Assembly: GCA_043744255.1 (NCBI GenBank)
Contig: JAYTVA010000051.1
Span: 1-64,000 of the forward strand
DNA from: UKL13-2 sp043744255
GTDB lineage: Bacteria > Pseudomonadota > Gammaproteobacteria > Burkholderiales > Usitatibacteraceae
Reading direction: 5' to 3'
DNA: 64,000 nt
A program made the position numbers and the translations under genes. Positions 58,678 to 64,000 of this stretch are shown here, one piece after another (the stretch's first letter is position 1; each line of letters opens with the position of its first letter). The notes beneath the pieces were generated by a model, which was not told the origin of the DNA, made no database searches, and was given only the letters and a program-made list of their open reading frames with translations.

Positions 58678-60339
58678 ATGAATTCGCCTACGTCGAACAC
58701 CGCGTCAACCCATGACGTTTCCAATCAGCCGCCGCCGCTGGTGGATTACAACGGGTGGAGCGGCGATGCACTGTTGCGCGAGATCGTGCAACGCGAGCAG
58801 GGGGAGTGGATCGATGCGGACGCACGTGCGATGGGCGCACTGATCGGCAGCGAGCACGTGCAGACCCTCGCCCTCCTTGCCAATCGCTACGGCCCGGAAC
58901 TGAACACGCATGACCGTTTTGGCCATCGCATTGACCGCGTTGAATTTCATCCGGCGTATCACGAGCTGATGTCGCTTGCGTTCGGTGCCGGCTTGCATTC
59001 GCTCGCATGGCTAACCCATCGACAAGGCCGCTTCACGGCGCGCGCCGCACTGAATTATTTATGGAATCAAGCGGAGAACGGCACCGCCTGCCCGGTGACA
59101 ATGACCTTCGCTGTAGTGCCGGTATTGCGCAATGCGCCCACACTCGCAAGCGTGTGGGAGCCGGGTCTCACGGCACGTTCCTACGATCCACGCCACCGGC
59201 CTGCGACACAAAAGGCCGGCACCACCGCTGGCATGGCGATGACCGAAAAACAAGGTGGCTCAGACTTGCGCAGCAACACCACGCGTGCGACCGCGAACAG
59301 CGATGGCACGTTCGCACTCGTCGGCCACAAATGGTTTTGTTCAGCGCCGATGAGCGATGTATTTTTGACGTTGGCGCAAACCGGCGCGGGCATCACGTGC
59401 TTGTTGGTGCCGCGCATCTTGCCTGATGGCACCTCGAATAACCTGCGCCTCCAGCGCCTCAAAGACAAGATCGGTAATCGCTCCAACGCATCGAGCGAAA
59501 TCGAATATCAAAATACCTTGGCGTGGCCGATTGGCGAGGCGGGGCGCGGCATCGCAACGTTGATCGAGATGGCACATCACACCCGTTTTGATATTGTCGT
59601 CGCGGTCGCGGGGATGATGCGTGCAGCGTTCAATCAGGCTCAACATCACGCATCGCATCGCGAAGCCTTTGGCAAACGGCTGATCGAGCAGGCGCTGATG
59701 CAAAACGTGCTCGCCGATTTGGCGATTGAAATGGAAGCGGCGACCTTGCTCGCGTTTCGTCTCGCGCGTGCATTCGACCACATGCACACTGACGCGCACG
59801 AACGCCTGATGACGCGGCTGATCACGCCGATCGCAAAGTATTGGCTATGCAAGCGCCTCACTTGGTTCGTCACTGAAGCAATGGAATGCCTCGGTGGCAA
59901 CGGCTACGTCGAGGAAAGCCCGATGGCACGGCTCTATCGCGAAGCGCCGCTGAATGGTATTTGGGAAGGTAGCGGTAATGTGATCTGTCTGGACGTGCTG
60001 CGTGCGTTGCGCAAGGAGCCGGGGGCGCGCGAGGCGTTGATGCAGGAACTTCAACCTGCCGCGCAGGGTGAGCCGCGTTTGCACAGGGTCATCACGCACG
60101 TGTTCGCTGAGCTGGCGGCGAACGATGATATGGAGTCGCGCGCGCGCTTCATCACCGAACAACTGGCGATTGCGTTACAAGCAGCGTTAATGATTCAGCA
60201 CGCTGGCGCAGAGGCGGCCGATGCGTTCTGCGCATCACGGCTCGGGACAGACGCGGGACGAATTTTTGGCACCTTGCCGCGTGGCATCGCGTTCGCAAAA
60301 ATCATTCAGCGGGCGTCGCTGGACACAGCCAAACACTAG
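58678..60339 (+). CDS. aidB: AidB-like acyl-CoA dehydrogenase
   Basis: A 553-residue flavoprotein of the AidB branch of acyl-CoA dehydrogenases. E. coli AidB is induced by alkylating agents and oxygen limitation and binds DNA. The dehydrogenase signatures MAMTEKQGGSDLRSNTTRA and MECLGGNGYVEESPMARLYR, and the RLKDKIGNRSNASSEI segment typical of AidB, are present. The ATG at 58678 was chosen because GGAGG lies 5 bases before it; an overlapping upstream ATG at 58666 supplies part of that site. A perfect FNR-type box upstream suggests oxygen-dependent control. Confidence 0.92.
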   Translation: MNSPTSNTASTHDVSNQPPPLVDYNGWSGDALLREIVQREQGEWIDADARAMGALIGSEHVQTLALLANRYGPELNTHDRFGHRIDRVEFHPAYHELMSLAFGAGLHSLAWLTHRQGRFTARAALNYLWNQAENGTACPVTMTFAVVPVLRNAPTLASVWEPGLTARSYDPRHRPATQKAGTTAGMAMTEKQGGSDLRSNTTRATANSDGTFALVGHKWFCSAPMSDVFLTLAQTGAGITCLLVPRILPDGTSNNLRLQRLKDKIGNRSNASSEIEYQNTLAWPIGEAGRGIATLIEMAHHTRFDIVVAVAGMMRAAFNQAQHHASHREAFGKRLIEQALMQNVLADLAIEMEAATLLAFRLARAFDHMHTDAHERLMTRLITPIAKYWLCKRLTWFVTEAMECLGGNGYVEESPMARLYREAPLNGIWEGSGNVICLDVLRALRKEPGAREALMQELQPAAQGEPRLHRVITHVFAELAANDDMESRARFITEQLAIALQAALMIQHAGAEAADAFCASRLGTDAGRIFGTLPRGIAFAKIIQRASLDTAKH

Positions 60340-60561
60340 CGTTGGCGGGGCTTTTCGGTCAATGTGCACTCACCACTTCGCGTGCGGGTGGAAAGTACCA
60401 ACGCCGACGACAGCTGATCCCATAGAATCATGCGCTGCTAGGAAATTGTTGATTGAGTACTGACGTGAATACGAAAAAGAATGCTCGGCGCATGGCGTCG
60501 GCTCTAGCGGGCGCGCCAACTGTTGGAGCGCTACGGCGTAACTGGGCGGGACGTGCCAGCG

Positions 60562-61521
60562 CTAACTAGCCTTGACCACGCTTGATCCAGTGGCTTGGCG
60601 CGCTTCAACCCATAGCCCGTTTACCATCCTGTCAAAGTACGAAACATACGCATCCGACTCGCTCGGCCAATTGGCGAGAAACTGTTGTTGCCAATGCGTT
60701 TGATCATAGTTAATTGCGAGCGCATCGATGTACACGTCGCTTGCGCTGACGCCATACACGGGCACATGCGGTGACAGCTGCGTACTGATGCGCGTGAGCA
60801 AACCGGATTGCGTATGACGAAAATTCGGCATGCCCGCCGCACCGTTATTGACGATGATGCCTTGGTCGAACTGACGCAATGCCGGCATGCAGGTGTGCGT
60901 GCTGGCGAAGATGTTTGTGCGTGCACGGCGAAACGCGTCGGCGATTTTTTCTTCATTTTCTGGCTTATCGAGTTCGCTCGGATCGAACGACCAGCCAGCC
61001 AGCGAATCGGCGTCCCCATGCACGACGCTGACGATGGCGGTGCCGACTTGATAGCGTGCGAATAGTGACAAGGCGGAGAGTTTTGCAACGAGGTCAGGGT
61101 GTTTACGCGCCGTGGCTTTCAGCGTAGCGTGGATGCGATTGGAGCGCGCTACTGTGCCTGCATCGACCGCCTCTGGGTACGCGCAGCCGCAATCGGCATC
61201 CTCGCCCGGCCTGGCGAATTCAAACTCGACGTTGCCGCGAATGGCATCGTGTTTCAGCACACGTTCGTTGATGCTTTTGAAGGTGGCATCGTCGATGTTG
61301 AACCAGTTGAAATCGCCATTGAAGCAGATGGTGACGGGCGAGGTTTCGACGCGTGCCATGCCTTCAACGGTATCGAGTGCGGACGGGTTGCCGTAGAGTC
61401 CGCCGACGACATAGAGCGTTTCGGCATGGCGCAGCGGTGCGTTGGCGATAGCGGCGGCACCGTAGCGATAGGCGATGGGGCAGGCGCGACCGGCGGTGTC
61501 CGTCATGAAGCGCTCAATCAC
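60562..61521 (-). CDS. Metallophosphoesterase-like protein of the phn operon
   Basis: A 319-residue protein probably of the calcineurin-like metallophosphoesterase type. Candidate metal-site motifs are GGLYGNPSALD (a variant of GDxHGN), CFNGDFNWFN (GD), SVVHGDADS and ASTHTCMPAL. Unlike typical members, the first motif lacks the DxH pair, so the family call is tentative. The GTG at 61521 overlaps the phnC stop codon by 4 bases; an ATG at 61506 is an alternative. Coupling to a phosphonate-type transporter suggests it acts on an imported organophosphorus compound. Confidence 0.6.
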   Translation of the reverse strand: MIERFMTDTAGRACPIAYRYGAAAIANAPLRHAETLYVVGGLYGNPSALDTVEGMARVETSPVTICFNGDFNWFNIDDATFKSINERVLKHDAIRGNVEFEFARPGEDADCGCAYPEAVDAGTVARSNRIHATLKATARKHPDLVAKLSALSLFARYQVGTAIVSVVHGDADSLAGWSFDPSELDKPENEEKIADAFRRARTNIFASTHTCMPALRQFDQGIIVNNGAAGMPNFRHTQSGLLTRISTQLSPHVPVYGVSASDVYIDALAINYDQTHWQQQFLANWPSESDAYVSYFDRMVNGLWVEARQATGSSVVKAS

Positions 61522-62321
61522 GCTCGCTTAAGTGCAGAGTTGATGTTGCGCACGTTGGCTGGCGGGTGTGTGGACTGTTCCATTTGATAGAGCACTTCGA
61601 GACGCTGCACATCGACACTCGCCAGCGGCAGATCAAAACTGACGCGACCGCCCTTTAAGCCGATGACGCGATCCGCCAACAGTGGCAGCAGCGCGGGGTT
61701 ATGCACGACTGAGATGAGCGTGGCATTTTTTGCCGCATTGGTAATAAGTTGACAGATTTCGCGCGCCGCACTGGGGTCGAGTGCGGCGGTGGGTTCGTCG
61801 GCGAGAATGAGTTGCGGGCGTTGCAGCAAGAGTCGCGCGATGGCGGCCTTTTGTCGTTCACCGCCGGAGAGTTGATCGGTGCGAGTGCCACGTTTGTCGG
61901 CGAGGCCGACGGCGCTGAGTGCTTGTTCGGCAGCAGCGATCTCTGGCTCGGGATACCAGCGCGTCCAGCTACGCCAACCGTGCACGCGTCCGAGCGAGCC
62001 GATCAAGACATTCTCGATCACGGTGAGCCGCTGCACCAGATGCAGACCTTGCATGATTTGGCCAACGTCACAACGCAAGCTGCGCATTTCAGTCGCGCTG
62101 CTGTTGCCATGCAGCGCGTGCGCAAGCACATGCGCATGGCCTGCGCTCGGCCGCGCAAAGCCGGTGAGCAAGCGAAACAACGTGGACTTGCCCGCGCCGT
62201 TGTGACCAACGATAGCGACGCGTTCGCTTTTGGCAATTTCGAGGTGCGGAATGTGCAGCGTGAATTTTCCACCGGCTGCGCATTCGATGGCATCGAGCAA
62301 CACCACCGGATAACCGCTCAT
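61518..62321 (-). CDS. phnC: Phosphonate-type ABC transporter ATP-binding protein
   Basis: A 267-residue ABC ATPase of the PhnC family. It shows Walker A GHNGAGKST, Q-loop QIMQGLHLV, signature LSGGERQKAAIARLL, Walker B LILADEPTAALD and the H-loop SVVHN. It powers uptake of phosphonates, phosphite or phosphate esters through PhnE. Its ATG overlaps the phnE stop by 4 bases, and its stop overlaps the start of the metallophosphoesterase-like gene. Confidence 0.92.
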   Translation of the reverse strand: MSGYPVVLLDAIECAAGGKFTLHIPHLEIAKSERVAIVGHNGAGKSTLFRLLTGFARPSAGHAHVLAHALHGNSSATEMRSLRCDVGQIMQGLHLVQRLTVIENVLIGSLGRVHGWRSWTRWYPEPEIAAAEQALSAVGLADKRGTRTDQLSGGERQKAAIARLLLQRPQLILADEPTAALDPSAAREICQLITNAAKNATLISVVHNPALLPLLADRVIGLKGGRVSFDLPLASVDVQRLEVLYQMEQSTHPPANVRNINSALKRA

Positions 62322-63205
62322 GACAGCGCCTTGCGGATACGCCGACTGAGCGCATCAAAACTCGACACGAGAACGACAATCACGGTTAACACGGTCGCGA
62401 GGCGTCCCCACTGAAACAGTGAAGTCGCTTCGGAGATGAGTAAGCCCAAGCCACCCGCACCGATCACGCCGAGGACGGTGGAATCGCGAATGTTGAATTC
62501 CCAGACGTAGAGGTGACTGGAAACGAGCTGCGGCAACACGGTCGGCCAGATCGCGTTGAAAAAAACTTGTGTGGGCGCCGCGCCCACCGCGCGCACCGCA
62601 TCAATCGCGGCCATGTCGAGGGTCTCAATCGACTCAGCAAATAATTTTCCATAGCTGCCCATCGAGTGCAGCGCGATGGCAAGGATGCCAGCGGTGGGGC
62701 CGAGACCAACGATGCCGACGAGGACAAGGCCAAACACCAGCGAATGAATCGAGCGCGCAATATCGAGAATGGTTTTACCGATGACACGCAGCGGCAGCGG
62801 GGCATTGAGATTGCGCGCGGTGACGATGCCGAGGGGAAACGCGAGCATCGCGCCGAGCAACGAACCTAGCGTCGCAATCCGAAACGTTGCCCACGTCGCG
62901 GAGGCTAGGCCAATGAGGTATTTCGTTTCAACGACGCGACGATCTTCGACACGCAGCAGAGTGCCATCGTCGCTACGATATTCGAGGCGGGGGTTGCCGA
63001 ACCACGCATCGAGAAAACTCGGATGCGCAAATTCGCCCACCGTGCGCATCAGGTTTTCCAGCGGACGGCGACCGAGTGAGAGGTCATCTTCGCGCACGAG
63101 CGAGGCGAGACACGCGGCCACCAGCACCGCGTAGAGCACACTTAGGCCCAGGAAACCGAGGCGACCAACGGCTGGGTAAGCAAACGTCGCACGCCTTGCG
63201 AACAT
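62318..63205 (-). CDS. phnE: Phosphonate-type ABC transporter permease
   Basis: A 295-residue inner-membrane permease of the PhnE family. It has about six hydrophobic segments and the EAA-like loop SIETLDMAAIDAVRAVGAAP typical of binding-protein-dependent transporters. The N-terminal helix (GFLGLSVLYAVLVAACLASL) and the periplasmic segment match PhnE. It starts 3 bases after the phnD stop codon, and its stop is coupled to phnC. The order D-E-C differs from the common phnCDE order. Confidence 0.92.
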   Translation of the reverse strand: MFARRATFAYPAVGRLGFLGLSVLYAVLVAACLASLVREDDLSLGRRPLENLMRTVGEFAHPSFLDAWFGNPRLEYRSDDGTLLRVEDRRVVETKYLIGLASATWATFRIATLGSLLGAMLAFPLGIVTARNLNAPLPLRVIGKTILDIARSIHSLVFGLVLVGIVGLGPTAGILAIALHSMGSYGKLFAESIETLDMAAIDAVRAVGAAPTQVFFNAIWPTVLPQLVSSHLYVWEFNIRDSTVLGVIGAGGLGLLISEATSLFQWGRLATVLTVIVVLVSSFDALSRRIRKALS

Positions 63206-63208
63206 GGT

Positions 63209-64000
63209 TTACTTGACCTGCAACTTGCCGGTCGCAAGACCGGCGTCGCGAATCGGTTTGTAGAACGCGTTGTCGCGAGTGACGAAGCCGGTGTAGTGTG
63301 CGGGCAACAAATCGGGTTGTGATTTCAATGCGTCGCCAATGCCTGTGAGTGCGGCCTGTAGTTGCGCAACAAACGGCTTGTTCGCGGCGAGCGTGCTGTT
63401 TACGGCGACCGCATCGTTGGGCAAGGGTGCCGATTGCCAAATGATTTTTGAGTCTTCCGCTTTGATGAGACCTTGCTCGATCATCGCGTTGCGATTGCGG
63501 TTGTAGTCGGCACCGGCATCCAGTGCCCGTTGTGTGACCTGCGTTTCAATCGCCTGATGTTTGGTGTAGAGCACCTTGCTGAAATACGTTTCGGGCTCGA
63601 TCCCTTTCGTCATGAAGTAATGCAGCGGAATGAGATAGCCCGAGGTGGAGCCCTTATCGCCGAATGCGAAGCTCTTGCCCTTCAAATCTTTCGGCCCATT
63701 GATGCCCGACTGCGGATGCGTGACCATGATCGCGAAGTATTCTGGCTTGCCGTCGTACAAAATCGTCGAGACCGCCTGCGCGCCCGCTTGATGATTCGCC
63801 AACACATAACCCCACGGGCCGAGTAGCGCGATGTCGGTCTCGCCACTGGCTAACGATTTCGCGAGACCTTCCCAGCTATCGACGGTGCGCAGCTCCACGG
63901 CGCGGCCTAATTTTGCGGCGAGGTAGTTGGCGAGTGGACGATAAGTGGCGTCGTTTTTTTCCTTGTCAGGTTGAAAAAGTCCCACACCGAATTTTAGGGC
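63209..64000 (-). CDS. phnD: Phosphonate-binding protein PhnD (partial, runs off right edge)
   Basis: The last 263 residues of a periplasmic substrate-binding protein of the PhnD/PtxB type, cut by the window edge (its start lies beyond 64000). The first visible residues ALKFGVGLFQPDKE match the start of the mature domain. Family segments include GETDIALLGPWGYVLA, FGDKGSTSGYLIPLHYF and the DNAFYKPIRDAG tail. It feeds the PhnE/PhnC transporter encoded immediately downstream; the ligand may be a phosphonate, phosphite or related compound. Confidence 0.9.
   Translation of the reverse strand, partial: ALKFGVGLFQPDKEKNDATYRPLANYLAAKLGRAVELRTVDSWEGLAKSLASGETDIALLGPWGYVLANHQAGAQAVSTILYDGKPEYFAIMVTHPQSGINGPKDLKGKSFAFGDKGSTSGYLIPLHYFMTKGIEPETYFSKVLYTKHQAIETQVTQRALDAGADYNRNRNAMIEQGLIKAEDSKIIWQSAPLPNDAVAVNSTLAANKPFVAQLQAALTGIGDALKSQPDLLPAHYTGFVTRDNAFYKPIRDAGLATGKLQVK

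Noticed and set aside
1..64000. tRNA, rRNA or riboswitch genes
   Set aside because: No cloverleaf, rRNA core or riboswitch consensus was recognised by eye; a covariance-model search would settle this.

Overview
The window is a moderately GC-rich, gene-dense chromosomal segment, most likely from a betaproteobacterium, probably of the order Burkholderiales. This is inference from gene content and order: rsmD-coaD-4Fe4S ferredoxin, ftsY-ftsE-ftsX, an E. coli-length FadE, and copper and lipid-handling genes typical of environmental betaproteobacteria. No rRNA, tRNA, CRISPR array or intact insertion sequence was recognised.

Layout. 1-1.2 kb: accessory edge with short repeats and a HigBA toxin-antitoxin pair between 48-bp imperfect direct repeats. 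1.2-3.4 kb: sorbosone/glucose-dehydrogenase-like beta-propeller and a c-type cytochrome, with a terminator between them. 3.4-10.4 kb: housekeeping block (mutM, a dynamin-like GTPase, ferredoxin, coaD, rsmD, ftsY, ftsE, ftsX). 10.5-14.7 kb: EamA transporter, cupin, Y-family DNA polymerase with a DUF3052 partner, and an SDR. 14.7-23.9 kb: a divergent copper island. Leftward it carries a COG4315 secreted protein, an ECF sigma factor, its anti-sigma factor, a frameshifted YVTN-type propeller and a DUF305 protein. Rightward it carries a DUF2946-like protein, a small periplasmic protein, a TolC-family lipoprotein, a multicopper oxidase, a cupredoxin-CusF fusion and an NTF2-like protein. 23.9-31 kb: VOC protein, LysE exporter, VapBC, alpha/beta hydrolase, zinc-ribbon membrane protein, GNAT, SPFH-GYF protein and MOSC protein.

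31-53.3 kb: a long leftward lipid block. First comes the DUF1302 / DUF1329 / Ycf48-like / RND-exporter set, then an almost complete beta-oxidation complement: two thiolases, two multifunctional proteins of opposite domain order, FadE, an acyl-CoA ligase and two hotdog proteins. A TetR regulator heads the FadE/thiolase operon and has a PsrA-type box upstream. The genes plausibly bring in or remodel hydrophobic substrates at the envelope and degrade the acyl chains.

53.3-64 kb: M13 metallopeptidase, a large secreted DUF11-repeat protein, an AidB-like acyl-CoA dehydrogenase with a perfect FNR/ANR box upstream, and a phosphonate-type ABC transporter (PhnD-E-C) coupled to a metallophosphoesterase-like protein; phnD runs off the right edge. 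Dispersed palindromic repeats lie in many intergenic gaps.
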